Positions 53,862 to 62,503 of a DNA stretch of 64,000 nt are shown here, in pieces (position 1 is the stretch's first letter; every line of letters starts with the position of its first letter). This stretch comes from CAVQEG01 sp963711465 (lineage in GTDB: Bacteria > Bacteroidota > Ignavibacteria > OLB7). The DNA lies in contig CAVQEG010000001.1 in NCBI GenBank assembly GCA_963711465.1, forward strand, positions 62,001 through 126,000, read 5' to 3'. The notes under the pieces are model-generated. The model did not search any database. It was not told where the DNA came from and worked only from the letters and a program-made list of their open reading frames with translations. Made by a program: the position numbers and the translations under genes.

Positions 53862-54761
53862 TCAATTGCGTCCATCGACCGGAATCGTCGTTCGCACGCG
53901 ACGGAGCTTCGTGCGAACGGGGATCTCGCTGTCGTAGAGTCGTTTGACGCCGTCGCCGAGTGCCTGCTCGATATCGCGGATGTTTGCGACGAGCCGCTCG
54001 AAACCGCCGATCTCCACCGACGCCGCCTGATCGCTTCCCCACATTGCGCGGTCGAGCGTGATGTGACGTTCGACGAACGTTGCGCCGAGCGCCACCGCCG
54101 CCCAGGTCGTGGCAAGTCCGACCTCGTGCCCGGAATACCCGATCGGATTGCTCAGGTATAGCGACTTGAGTGTGGCGATCATCCGCAGGTTCAGTTCGTC
54201 GACCGAACACGGATAGGTGGAGGTCGAGTGCGCAATCATGAGGTTGTCGGTACCGACGGCGTCCACGGCAGCCTCGATTTCATCCATGGTCGACATCCCG
54301 GTTGAGATCATCATCGGCCGTCCGGTCGACCGCATTTTCCGTAGCAGATCGAGGTCGGTCAGCGACGCTGAGGCGGCCTTATAGAACGGCGTATCGAACT
54401 GCTCGATGAAATCGACGGCGCTCTCATCCCAGCAAGAGGCGCACCAGTCGATGCCGAGCGCGCGGCAGTGGCGATCGATGGTGGCGTAGTCGTCCACGTC
54501 GAACTCCACGCGATGGCGGTAGTCGATGTAGGTCATCCGACCCCACGGCGTATCACGCTCGATCTCCCACTGGTCGCGCGGCACGCAGAGCTCCGGCGTG
54601 CGCTTCTGGAATTTCACTGCATCGGCACCCGCCTTCGCCGCTCCGTCGATCAGCTGCTTGGCGAGCTCCAGCGACCCGTTGTGGTTGATTCCGATCTCGG
54701 CAATGATGTACACAGGATGATCATCGCCAATCGTTCTATTCGCCAGTTCAATGGAAGCCAT
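53862..54761 (-). CDS. NeuB-family sialic/nonulosonic acid synthase
   Basis: A 299-residue PEP-dependent aldolase-like enzyme that condenses a hexosamine-type aldose with phosphoenolpyruvate to make a nine-carbon 2-keto sugar acid. Motifs: YIIAEIGINHNGSLELAKQLIDGAAKAGADAVKFQ at the N-terminus, FYKAASASLTDLDLL, MMISTGMSTMDEIEAAV, IGYSGHEVGLATTWAAVALGATFVERHITLD. The C-terminal antifreeze-like SAF domain of NeuB is missing, so the protein is about 50 residues shorter than usual. It is the seventh gene of the operon; its exact product cannot be told from sequence. Confidence 0.88.
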   Translation of the reverse strand: MASIELANRTIGDDHPVYIIAEIGINHNGSLELAKQLIDGAAKAGADAVKFQKRTPELCVPRDQWEIERDTPWGRMTYIDYRHRVEFDVDDYATIDRHCRALGIDWCASCWDESAVDFIEQFDTPFYKAASASLTDLDLLRKMRSTGRPMMISTGMSTMDEIEAAVDAVGTDNLMIAHSTSTYPCSVDELNLRMIATLKSLYLSNPIGYSGHEVGLATTWAAVALGATFVERHITLDRAMWGSDQAASVEIGGFERLVANIRDIEQALGDGVKRLYDSEIPVRTKLRRVRTTIPVDGRN

Positions 54762-54818
54762 GGACAGTGTCTTGGATGTCGATGTTGTTCAGAGTCGGAT
54801 CCACGGGCGGTCGCCCTA

Positions 54819-55703
54819 TTACCAGGCGGTCCAGCCGCCGTCGACGACGAGGTTCGCGCCGGTCATGTATCGCGACGCGTCGCTGGCGAGAAATACCAGC
54901 GCGCCCTGGTAGTCGTCCGGCGCCGCCATTCGGCCCAGCGGCGTCCGTCGTGCATAATTCTCGAGGAAATACTCCTCCTGAGCGTTCTCCACGCCGCCCG
55001 GTGACAGCGTATTGACGCGGACGCCGGCCGAGCCCCAGTATGCGGCCAGGAATCGAGTGAAGCTTATCACCGCACCCTTCGTCACCGGGTAGGCCGGCGA
55101 CTTGTAGAACGCCTGCGTTCCGTCGGGTCTGCGATACAACGACTGGTCGGGAGCGACGATCCCGTAGGTCGATGCGACGTTGATGATCGAACCCCGGCCC
55201 GCACGCGCCATCGTCGGTCCGATCACCTGTGAGCAGAGGAACATGCCGGTGACGTTCACATCGAGCGAGCGCTGAAACTGTTCCAGCGGATAGTTCTCGA
55301 ATTTCGACAGCTCGCCGGCCATTGCGGGATTTTCGAACATGTCATTGATCGCCGCATTGTTGACCAGCACATCGATGTGGCCGAACTGCTCGAGAGTGGC
55401 ATCGCGCATCGCTTCGAGCGACGCTCGCGAGGTGACGTCCACGGCAACCGGAAGTACGCGGCCGGCGTCGCCGCAACGTCCGCGAAGCTCATCACCGAAT
55501 TCGGTACAACGATCGGTGTCGACGTCGGCGACGACTACCGCAGCCCCTGCGCCGAGCAGTGCCCGACAGTGATACCGGCCGATCAGACCGACCGCGCCGG
55601 TGACGATCGCCACCCGGTTCCGCAGGTCGAACATGCGATCTGGAGACGGGAGGGTACCGGCTCGACTCGCATCGGAGGTTCGGCTCTCCAGCGAGTCGCT
55701 CAT
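54819..55703 (-). CDS. Short-chain dehydrogenase/reductase of the glycan cluster
   Basis: A 294-residue classical SDR. The N-terminal NAD(P) motif is VTGAVGLIGRYHC (TGxxGxIG form), with VADVD after beta-2, VNNAAIND, the catalytic Ser in INVASTYG and the YxxxK motif as SPAYPVTKG. An Asp in VVADVDTD after the second strand suggests NAD rather than NADP. It likely oxidises or reduces a sugar intermediate, as PtmA does in Campylobacter legionaminic acid synthesis. Its start overlaps the stop of the aminotransferase gene (ATGA), indicating coupling. Confidence 0.87.
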   Translation of the reverse strand: MSDSLESRTSDASRAGTLPSPDRMFDLRNRVAIVTGAVGLIGRYHCRALLGAGAAVVVADVDTDRCTEFGDELRGRCGDAGRVLPVAVDVTSRASLEAMRDATLEQFGHIDVLVNNAAINDMFENPAMAGELSKFENYPLEQFQRSLDVNVTGMFLCSQVIGPTMARAGRGSIINVASTYGIVAPDQSLYRRPDGTQAFYKSPAYPVTKGAVISFTRFLAAYWGSAGVRVNTLSPGGVENAQEEYFLENYARRTPLGRMAAPDDYQGALVFLASDASRYMTGANLVVDGGWTAW

Positions 55704-57046
55704 CGTGTTTCCGCCACCGGCTTCGGCTTCGTATTGAACCCTTCGGTCTTGCGGAATACCGGCTCGAGCGGTGCGCCGCGCATCTTCTGCCGCACGGTCT
55801 GCGTGCGAACCGCCTCATCGACGATCGGCAGCGTCTCGCGATAGGCATCGAGCACGCGGGCGACGTCGTCGTCGGAGTGGGCAAAGGAAACGTTGTGGAA
55901 TCCGCCCCAGAGCACGCCGCGGAGGATCATCTCCTGCTGCATGAGCGCTTTGATCTCGAGCGGATCGCCTGCGGTGGCATCGAACGACATCACCGTCCGC
56001 GCCGGCAGCCCGGAGCACTTCGAGTAGGCGATGCCCAGCTCGTCGACGATCGCGTTGTAGCCGTCCTTCAGCTTCGTGCCCTGTCGGGCGATGTGTCCGC
56101 TCACGTCCTTCGTTCGGATCTCGTTCATCGTCACCTTCGCGGCTGCCAGCGACAACGCCTCGCCACCGAACGTGGTGAAGAAGAACACGTCGTTCTCGAG
56201 CAGGTCCATGATGTCGTGGCGGCCGGTGATCATCGAGATCGGCATTCCATTGGCCATCGCCTTGGAGAACGTGGCGAGGTCGGCACGGACGCCGAAGTAC
56301 TCCTGTGCGCCGCCGGGTGCCAGGCGGAACCCGGTCCACATCTCGTCGAACACCAGGACCACGCCGTGATCATCGCAGAGCGTTCGAAGCTTCTGCAGGA
56401 ATCCGTCGCGCGGTTCTTCGAAGACCACCGGTTCGAGGATCACGCACGCCGTATCGGCATCGATCGAGTCGGCCACGGACTCGATGTCGTTGTAGTTGAA
56501 CGTGTTGGTCAGATCCTGCACCGCCTGAGGAACCCCGTGGTTGCGGGCGGTGACCGAGACGTACCAGTCGTGCCAGCCATGGTATCCGCAGCAGAGGACC
56601 TTGTCGCGTCCGGTGAACGCGCGTGCAAGGCGTACGGCTGCGGAGGTGACGTCGGCGCCGGTCTTGGAGTAGCGAACGGCCTCGGCGTTGGGAATCATTT
56701 CGCGGGCGAGCTCGGCGACCTCCACTTCGAGCGGATGCATCAGCGAGAACGTGATGCCGTCCTCGAGCTGGCGGCGGATCGCGTCGTCGACTGCCGGGTA
56801 GCAGTAGCCGAGCGACAGCGGGCCGACGCCCATCGTCAGGTCGATATACTCGTTGCCGTCGACGTCCCACACGTGCGAGCCCTTGCCGCGCTGGAGATAC
56901 TTCGGCATGACGCCGTTGGAATTCTGCGTCGGGCCCTTGGCAAGCGTCTGCGTGACGTTCGGAATCAACCCGAGCGCGCGCTCGTACAGCTCGTCGCTCC
57001 GGGTGATCTCCGGGTAGTCGTCGTTGGTGCGTACGGTGTTCGGCAT
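55700..57046 (-). CDS. Class III aminotransferase (glutamate-1-semialdehyde aminomutase-like)
   Basis: A 448-residue PLP enzyme of fold type I. The PLP-binding lysine lies in ATFSKAMANGMPISMITG, and other family motifs are CCGYHGWHDWYVSVT, VILEPVVFEEPRDGFL and VLVFDEMWTGFRLAPGG. It is closer to the GSAM-like aminotransferases of glycan clusters than to true HemL, since heme genes are absent and the locus encodes sugar enzymes. It may aminate a keto sugar or its precursor. The start at 57046 follows the family; 57121 would add 25 residues. Its 3' end overlaps the SDR start by 4 bases. Confidence 0.88.
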   Translation of the reverse strand: MPNTVRTNDDYPEITRSDELYERALGLIPNVTQTLAKGPTQNSNGVMPKYLQRGKGSHVWDVDGNEYIDLTMGVGPLSLGYCYPAVDDAIRRQLEDGITFSLMHPLEVEVAELAREMIPNAEAVRYSKTGADVTSAAVRLARAFTGRDKVLCCGYHGWHDWYVSVTARNHGVPQAVQDLTNTFNYNDIESVADSIDADTACVILEPVVFEEPRDGFLQKLRTLCDDHGVVLVFDEMWTGFRLAPGGAQEYFGVRADLATFSKAMANGMPISMITGRHDIMDLLENDVFFFTTFGGEALSLAAAKVTMNEIRTKDVSGHIARQGTKLKDGYNAIVDELGIAYSKCSGLPARTVMSFDATAGDPLEIKALMQQEMILRGVLWGGFHNVSFAHSDDDVARVLDAYRETLPIVDEAVRTQTVRQKMRGAPLEPVFRKTEGFNTKPKPVAETR

Positions 57047-57135
57047 GGGTATCGGAATGTTCTGATTGCGTGTTCGAATTCGGAATCGAGCGGGCCGCGG
57101 GGGCACGACTGCCGCGGGCACGGGAGTTCAACGGA

Positions 57136-58071
57136 TCAGCGCCGATCCTCGGCCATGACCGTGGCAGGAGCGGAGGACCGTCGGCTGAGAATTCGCTCCG
57201 CGAGTTTCGCGGCGGTGAAGCCTTCGTGCTCGAGCACATCGGGCAGCAGCGCGGGACGGAACCAGTGGCCGTCGAGCGCGATCGGAAGCACCTGCGCGCT
57301 GAGTCCCTCCTGGAGCAGATGCTCAGCGAGAATCGAATAGAGGCCACCGACCTTGAAATGATCTTCGAGCGTTACGACCAGCTCGCAGTCGCGCGCTGCC
57401 GACAGCAGAGCGCTGCGATCGATCGGAGCGAGCGTTCGGAGGTTTACCACACGCGTGGCGACTCCTTCGGACTGCAGCAGCTCCACGGCGGCAAGCGCCT
57501 CGCGGAGCAGGAAGCCGTAGGTGAGAATCGCGACGTCGGTGCCGGAGCCGAACGTCTCCGCGCGGCCGATCTCGAACGGAGCGTGCTGCTGCACGACCGG
57601 TTCACCGGCGTAGTAGCGTACGTAGAACGGCCGTTCACTGCGGATGATCTCGGGCATTCCGGCCAGGAGTTCATCGCGGTCGGAGGGAGCGAAGACTCCC
57701 ATGTTCGGAATCCCTCGCATCAGCGCGACGTCCTCGATCGCCTGGTGTGTGGGGCCGTTGCCATCGGAGAGGAAGCCCGGCACACCGCCGACGAGCTTCA
57801 CCGGCAGGTTGGCGATGCCGACGTCGGTGCGAACGAATTCGAATGCGCGCAGCGTGATGAACGTCGCCAGGGCATGAAGGATGGGGATCCGCCCGCGCAG
57901 CGCCATTCCGGCGGCCATGCCGACCATGGTCATCTCGCTGATTCCGACGTCGACGAATCTCGCGCCGAGCTTCGGCGGCAGATTGCGGATGGCGGCGCGG
58001 TTCTCGGCCGTGACGACGACGATGCGTTCGTCATCGCTGGCAAGCCGTTCGAGCAGGTCTTCGTAGGTCAT
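57136..58071 (-). CDS. Transketolase-like C-terminal subunit (pyrimidine-binding half)
   Basis: A 311-residue protein matching the second half of transketolase: the PYR domain (VVVTAENRAAIRNLP, ARFVDVGISEMTMVGMAAGMALRG) and the C-terminal domain (VTLEDHFKVGGLYSILAEHLL). Split transketolases of this size are common in archaea and in secondary pathways. Here it lies 32 bases after the N-terminal subunit gene and inside a sugar-acid cluster, so it probably transfers a two-carbon unit in that pathway rather than in central metabolism. The start at 58071 is chosen over 58206. Confidence 0.9.
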   Translation of the reverse strand: MTYEDLLERLASDDERIVVVTAENRAAIRNLPPKLGARFVDVGISEMTMVGMAAGMALRGRIPILHALATFITLRAFEFVRTDVGIANLPVKLVGGVPGFLSDGNGPTHQAIEDVALMRGIPNMGVFAPSDRDELLAGMPEIIRSERPFYVRYYAGEPVVQQHAPFEIGRAETFGSGTDVAILTYGFLLREALAAVELLQSEGVATRVVNLRTLAPIDRSALLSAARDCELVVTLEDHFKVGGLYSILAEHLLQEGLSAQVLPIALDGHWFRPALLPDVLEHEGFTAAKLAERILSRRSSAPATVMAEDRR

Positions 58072-58103
58072 ATCGTTGTTCGGTCGACTCGCGATCACGG
58101 GTG

Positions 58104-58961
58104 CTATCGGACGTGCAGCGTTTCGGAGGTGAGCGTCGCGCGGGCTTCGCCGTGCAGCTCCTTCAGAAGCGCGGCGACTTCCTCGTCGGTGAAATTCACG
58201 AACCACCGGTCGGCGCGCGCCTCGATGCTCGGCAGTCCACGGCCCCGCACGGTGTCGGCGATGACGATCGTCGGCCGACCTCTCTCGGCGGGTAGCCCTT
58301 CGAACGCCTCCTCCATCTCAGCGAACGAGTGCCCGTCGATGCGCCTGGTGCCCCAGCCGAACTCCTGGAACTTTCGGTCGATCGACTCGAGCGGGATAAG
58401 CTCTTCGGTGCGGATGTTTGCCTGGAACTGATTCCTGTCGACCACGGCCACCAGGTTGTCAAGCCGATGGGCTGCTGCGACCAGCGCGGCCTCCCAGATC
58501 GACCCCTCGTTGAGTTCGCCGTCGCCGAGCACGACGAACACGCGGTTGGTTCCTCCTCGCATCCGGATGTCCGTGGCGATGCCCATCGATACCGAGAGCA
58601 GGTGGCCGAGGGAACCCGAGTGGAATTCGATTCCGGGGATGGCGCGGTTCGGATGCCAGTAGATGTGATCGGTGGTCTTGAGGTGATTGGCCAGCCGCGC
58701 GGGCTCGACGAATCCCAGCTCGGCGAGCACGCCGTAGAGCGCCGGAACATCGTGTCCCTTCGAGAGCAGCAGATAGTCGCGATTCGGATCGTCGAGCCGA
58801 TCGGGAGCGACGTCGAGCACCTCGGAGTAGAGGTAGGCCAGCAGATCGGCACACGAGAGCGATGCGCCGATGAAGCAGCCGCCGTCGCCGGACATGCGGA
58901 CGATGTGCTCACGCACGCGAAGGGCAAGATCGTGCAGCTTCCGTTGGTTCTGTTCGGTCAT
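58104..58961 (-). CDS. Transketolase-like N-terminal subunit (TPP-binding half)
   Basis: A 285-residue protein carrying the thiamine-diphosphate-binding half of transketolase. The GDG motif is VVLGDGELNEGSIWEAA, followed about 20 residues later by VAVVDRNQFQAN. Conserved His/Lys features appear in LLLSKGHDVPALYGVLAELGF and GSLGHLLSVSMGIA. It forms an alpha2beta2 enzyme with the C-terminal subunit downstream. Transketolase needs both halves to bind TPP, so the pair should be judged together. Confidence 0.92.
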   Translation of the reverse strand: MTEQNQRKLHDLALRVREHIVRMSGDGGCFIGASLSCADLLAYLYSEVLDVAPDRLDDPNRDYLLLSKGHDVPALYGVLAELGFVEPARLANHLKTTDHIYWHPNRAIPGIEFHSGSLGHLLSVSMGIATDIRMRGGTNRVFVVLGDGELNEGSIWEAALVAAAHRLDNLVAVVDRNQFQANIRTEELIPLESIDRKFQEFGWGTRRIDGHSFAEMEEAFEGLPAERGRPTIVIADTVRGRGLPSIEARADRWFVNFTDEEVAALLKELHGEARATLTSETLHVR

Positions 58962-59049
58962 GATCGTGCAAAACTACGAGGCGGGGGAGGCCGGCCATGT
59001 AACTATTGGACAAGGTGGCCGCGTGTTCGGCGCACCGATACGGTTGGTT

Positions 59050-59859
59050 TCACTCCACGTCGGGACGGGTCATCCCGGGGTCGACCGTGGTGAGTTCGTC
59101 GAGATGGTTCCGATACCAGTTGACGCCGTTGTAGCGCGCGTTGATGGCGGCCACATCGGGATGTGTATCGAGGAATTCGATCACCGACTCGACCGGAAAC
59201 GGCGCCGCTGTGTCGGGAGATTCGAGGGCGTCGAAGACGGCGCGAATGAGTTCGTAGTCGGCCTCGTAGTCGATGGTCAACCGGTAGCGCATCGACAGGT
59301 CACGGCCGCCGGGCATCGCCACGTTGCCGATGCGGAACCGCTCGGGATGTTCCCAGATGAACGGCGTCGTGTGCTCGCGTTGGATCGGTCGGGACGCCTC
59401 TCGCAAAGCGAGCTCCAGCACCGGCATCGGGATCACCTCGACATCCTGTCCGTCCGGCCAGGTGGGCGGATGGAGGTTTGACACGAAGTCGAATTCCGCC
59501 GTGTGGTCCTTGTAGTGGCCGAGCACGAGATCGACCACCCGCGGATCGATCAACGGGCAGTCCGACGGGATCTTCAGCGCGACGTCGGCGCCGGCATCCA
59601 CCGCCGCGTGGTAGTGCCGATCGAGCAGATCGGTGGGATGACCACGGAAGCACCGAACACCGGCATGACGGCACACGTCGAGAATCGGATCGTCGACCGA
59701 CTCGGTAGTCGTTGCTACGACGATTTCGTCGGGTTGCGCCGCGGCGTGGAGTCGGCGGATCATCTGCTCGAGCAGCGTGCGGCCGCCGAGCGGCAGCAGC
59801 ACCTTTCCGGGCAGGCGGGTACTGGATGTACGCGCCTGGACGATGATGACCGTTCGCAT
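59050..59859 (-). CDS. SpsF-like cytidylyltransferase
   Basis: A 269-residue protein of the acylneuraminate cytidylyltransferase-like family, SpsF/PseF type. The N-terminus is VIIVQARTSSTRLPGKVLLPLGG, the nucleotide-binding loop, and LKIPSDCPLIDPRVVD holds the metal-binding Asp. It probably activates the nonulosonic-type product with CMP before transfer. The gene lies between the transketolase pair and the glycosyltransferase-like gene. The start codon at 59859 fits the family start exactly. Confidence 0.85.
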   Translation of the reverse strand: MRTVIIVQARTSSTRLPGKVLLPLGGRTLLEQMIRRLHAAAQPDEIVVATTTESVDDPILDVCRHAGVRCFRGHPTDLLDRHYHAAVDAGADVALKIPSDCPLIDPRVVDLVLGHYKDHTAEFDFVSNLHPPTWPDGQDVEVIPMPVLELALREASRPIQREHTTPFIWEHPERFRIGNVAMPGGRDLSMRYRLTIDYEADYELIRAVFDALESPDTAAPFPVESVIEFLDTHPDVAAINARYNGVNWYRNHLDELTTVDPGMTRPDVE

Positions 59860-59914
59860 ACGGGAGAATGCGTGCGAGTTGCAGGATGAGGGCGCAATCG
59901 CCCGGGCAGGGTGT

Positions 59915-60955
59915 TCAGTGCGTCACGTCGTGCAGCAGCCCTTCGCCCTCATGCCGCATGGCGGCGTCGAAGAGCGCTTCGTATGATCGGGGAACGGGGC
60001 GGTCATCGATATGTCGTCGGATGACTTCGGCGATGAGGCGACTGGAGGCACCCCCATTCTGCAGTGGCTGCTGGCGGCGGAGCGAATCGACGTCGAATGC
60101 GGAATAGACCTGTTTGCCGAGCGCAAGGCCCACGTAGACGAGCGTCGAGTACTTCGTGATGAGCACATCGGAATTGGCGACCATCTCTTCGGCGTTCCCG
60201 CTGGAGTACACCAGCGCGCCGGGCGCCCACCGATTGATCTCGCGTGTGGCGCGCTCGACGTTCTCGTTCGGATGCAGCTTGAAGATCAGCTGCCGTCCGT
60301 TGGCGATCCGTGCCGCCTCGAGGACGAATCGCTTGCGGTTTTCGAACTTGAACGTCTCGCGGGCATCGCTGGTGGCAACCAGAACGTAGTGTCGATGCGG
60401 GAAGTCGTTGTCGAAGTAGCGCGCGCAGTTGTCGAAGTTGGGAATGCCGGTCACTCGGATGCGGCTGGGAAGGACGCCCTTGTGGGTGAAGAGCTCGCGG
60501 TAGCCTTCGCTGGCGACGCAGAAGTAGTCATAGGCGTGGCTCAGTCCGGTGGTCGACGTGCTGGCGAGGTATCGAGGGAGGCCGAGCTGTCGGACGACGT
60601 GGTAAAGCACGTTCTCCGGATCGGTCATTCCTTCCTGTACGAGCACGACCTTGCGACCCCGGATGTTGTGCTGTACGACGAGGTCGCTGCAGGAGACCAC
60701 CAGGTCGTAGTCACGCTCCTGGCCACCGTAATCGAGCCGTAGATCGTGCGTACGCAGGTACCCGATGCACCGCTCGGTCAGCTTGCGGCCGGCAACGGAG
60801 AATTCGAGCATACCTATCCGCCGCAGCGGTTCGAGCCAGCCGTCGACGTAGTACGGGGTGTAGAAGTGGTTGTACTCGGGCAGGTGTGCGGCGATCTGAT
60901 GCATCTGCGAGGTCTGGTTGATCGAACCGCAGATGAAGAGAATGTTCTTGGTCAT
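59915..60955 (-). CDS. Putative glycosyltransferase (GT-B / capsule polymerase-like)
   Basis: A 346-residue protein that begins MTKNILFICGSINQTSQMHQ, typical of a GT-B glycosyltransferase N-terminal domain. The C-terminal half has the pattern ANSDVLITKYSTLVYVGLALGKQVYS, similar to the SDxxITDYSS motif of CDP-glycerol glycerophosphotransferases and to capsule transferases, with FKLHPNENVER before it. It probably transfers the activated sugar. It is the first gene of the operon; a matching promoter lies 43 bases upstream. The start at 60955 is the first ATG after that promoter. Confidence 0.75.
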   Translation of the reverse strand: MTKNILFICGSINQTSQMHQIAAHLPEYNHFYTPYYVDGWLEPLRRIGMLEFSVAGRKLTERCIGYLRTHDLRLDYGGQERDYDLVVSCSDLVVQHNIRGRKVVLVQEGMTDPENVLYHVVRQLGLPRYLASTSTTGLSHAYDYFCVASEGYRELFTHKGVLPSRIRVTGIPNFDNCARYFDNDFPHRHYVLVATSDARETFKFENRKRFVLEAARIANGRQLIFKLHPNENVERATREINRWAPGALVYSSGNAEEMVANSDVLITKYSTLVYVGLALGKQVYSAFDVDSLRRQQPLQNGGASSRLIAEVIRRHIDDRPVPRSYEALFDAAMRHEGEGLLHDVTH

Positions 60956-60997
60956 GGAGTAGAGAGAACAATTCCGTATCAGGTCGAACGAACGGGC

Positions 60998-61027
60998 CAA
61001 AGGTACAAAGGATTCACCCGACGCGAA
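60998..61027 (-). promoter_or_regulatory. Promoter of the glycan operon
   Basis: On the minus strand TTCG is followed by 18 bases and TACCTTTG, an exact TAnnTTTG -7 element. The predicted start point near 60991 leaves a leader of about 36 bases before the glycosyltransferase gene. Confidence 0.55.
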
Positions 61028-61180
61028 CTCGATCCGCGTTGTCGGTGCCGGGCCCCCGACCGGTACGGCATTTGTAGTTTTCCCGCGCCTTTGCAACCTA
61101 CCACCCAACGGTCGATGCCGGTCGGCTGCGCATATTAAATGCGGGTAACGGCTCAGCGACCACAACAAATCGAATACCAG

Positions 61181-61576
61181 ATGGCGGACAACAGCACGAC
61201 CTACCACGAACCATTCGACCTCCTGAAGCCGTCGACGCGTGACATGCATCGCGCGCTGGTGAGTCTGATGGAGGAACTCGAGGCGATCGACTGGTACCAG
61301 CAGCGCGCCGACGCCTGCGACGACGATGAGCTGCGCGCGATCCTTCTGCACAACCTCCGTGAGGAGATCGAGCACGCGCTCATGGCGATGGAGTGGGTGC
61401 GGCGCCACATGCCCGCGTTCGATCGCAAGGCCCGCAAGTACCTGTTCACCAGTATGCCGATCGTGGATATCGAAAAGACCTCGGAGTCGGATGGCGACGC
61501 CTCCGGATCGGATACCACCTCGAACGCCGACGGCCGATCGCTCGGCATCGGTGACAACAAGCAGAACGAGGAGTGA
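61181..61576 (+). CDS. Encapsulated ferritin (EncFtn) with encapsulin-targeting peptide
   Basis: A 131-residue cargo protein that forms a decameric ferroxidase and oxidises Fe(II) inside an encapsulin shell. The metal-binding residues of EncFtn are present: Glu in MEELEAIDWYQQR and Glu/His in LREEIEHALMAMEWVRR (E-x-x-H). After the two-helix core the C-terminus is acidic and Ser-rich and ends DGRSLGIGDNKQNEE, whose SLGIG core is the encapsulin-targeting peptide motif. The start at 61181 gives the usual short N-terminus; 61139 would add 14 residues. The shell gene begins 4 bases after its stop. Confidence 0.9.
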   Translation: MADNSTTYHEPFDLLKPSTRDMHRALVSLMEELEAIDWYQQRADACDDDELRAILLHNLREEIEHALMAMEWVRRHMPAFDRKARKYLFTSMPIVDIEKTSESDGDASGSDTTSNADGRSLGIGDNKQNEE

Positions 61577-61580
61577 GCCA

Positions 61581-62396
61581 ATGGATCTACTCAAACGCGA
61601 AGGGGCGCCGATACTCGCGTCCGCCTGGAATCGCATCGACGCCGAGGCGCGTCGCGTGCTGCGGCTGAATCTCGCCGGACGGCAGCTTGTCGACTTCGAC
61701 GGACCCCACGGCTGGCTCTACGCCGCCGCCAATCTCGGTCGACTCGAGATGCTCGACGCCGCCCCGGTCGATCAGGTCGATACTGCACTTCGCCGCGTGC
61801 AGCCGCTGCTGGAAGTCCGCACTCCGATCGTGCTCGACCTCATGGAACTCGACTCGGTCGGACGCGGCGCCGATGATCCGGATCTCGATCCGGTCACAGA
61901 GGCCGCCCGGCGCGTCGCCCTGGTCGAGGACGGTGCGATCTTCAACGGATTCGATCAGGCCGGTATCACGGGCATTTGCGCCTCCTCTTCACATGATGTT
62001 CTCACGCTCCCGGCCAGCGGTGTGCACTATCCGCAGATCGTCGTCGAGGCGCGCGAGGTGCTCTCGCGAAGCGGCATCGGCGGACCCTACGCGCTGGCGC
62101 TCGGTCCCGACGCGTATGGCGAACTGGCACAGGCGGCCGACGACGGCAATCCCGTCAGACGGCATATCGCGCAGATCGTCGACGGGCCCATCGTTCGCGC
62201 TCCGGCCCTCGACGGAGCCGTACTGCTCTCGACGCGTGGCGGAGATTTCATCCTCACCGTCGGCCAGGATCACTCCGTCGGGTACGCCGACCGCTCGAAG
62301 CACCAGGTCGAGCTCTTCCTGACCGAGTCGTTTACCTTCCGCGTCATCGAGCCGGCCGCAGCCGTCTGCCTGCGTCACGATCAGGGCCAGGGGTGA
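61581..62396 (+). CDS. Encapsulin shell protein (family 1)
   Basis: A 271-residue HK97-fold protein that self-assembles into an icosahedral nanocompartment. It starts MDLLKREGAPILASAWNRIDAEA, the typical family 1 N-terminus that binds the targeting peptide, and contains RLEMLDAAPVDQV, VREFxL-equivalent (EVRTPIVLDLMEL), EDGAIFNGFDQAGITGI and the C-terminal ESFTFRVIEPAAAVCL. GAGGAG lies 8 bases before the ATG. With the encapsulated ferritin it stores iron as a mineral core. The length fits a T=1 type shell protein. Confidence 0.93.
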   Translation: MDLLKREGAPILASAWNRIDAEARRVLRLNLAGRQLVDFDGPHGWLYAAANLGRLEMLDAAPVDQVDTALRRVQPLLEVRTPIVLDLMELDSVGRGADDPDLDPVTEAARRVALVEDGAIFNGFDQAGITGICASSSHDVLTLPASGVHYPQIVVEAREVLSRSGIGGPYALALGPDAYGELAQAADDGNPVRRHIAQIVDGPIVRAPALDGAVLLSTRGGDFILTVGQDHSVGYADRSKHQVELFLTESFTFRVIEPAAAVCLRHDQGQG

Positions 62397-62461
62397 TTCA
62401 ATCGATGCGGTGAGCGGTGGCGTCGGGCAACGAATCCGACCATGTGCATGGTGCGAACGTA

Positions 62462-62495
62462 CAGACGGGCCGGAACGATCATTCCGGCCCGTCTG
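62462..62495 (-). terminator. Terminator downstream of tRNA-Thr
   Basis: Perfect 14-bp inverted repeat (arm CAGACGGGCCGGAA) with a 6-base loop, starting 8 bases after the tRNA 3' end on the minus strand. It could also serve the encapsulin transcript on the plus strand. Confidence 0.7.
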
Positions 62496-62503
62496 CAATG
62501 CAG

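Noticed and set aside
55700..57046. HemL (glutamate-1-semialdehyde aminomutase) for heme synthesis
   Set aside because: The gene overlaps an SDR and lies within sugar-pathway genes; no other heme gene is near.
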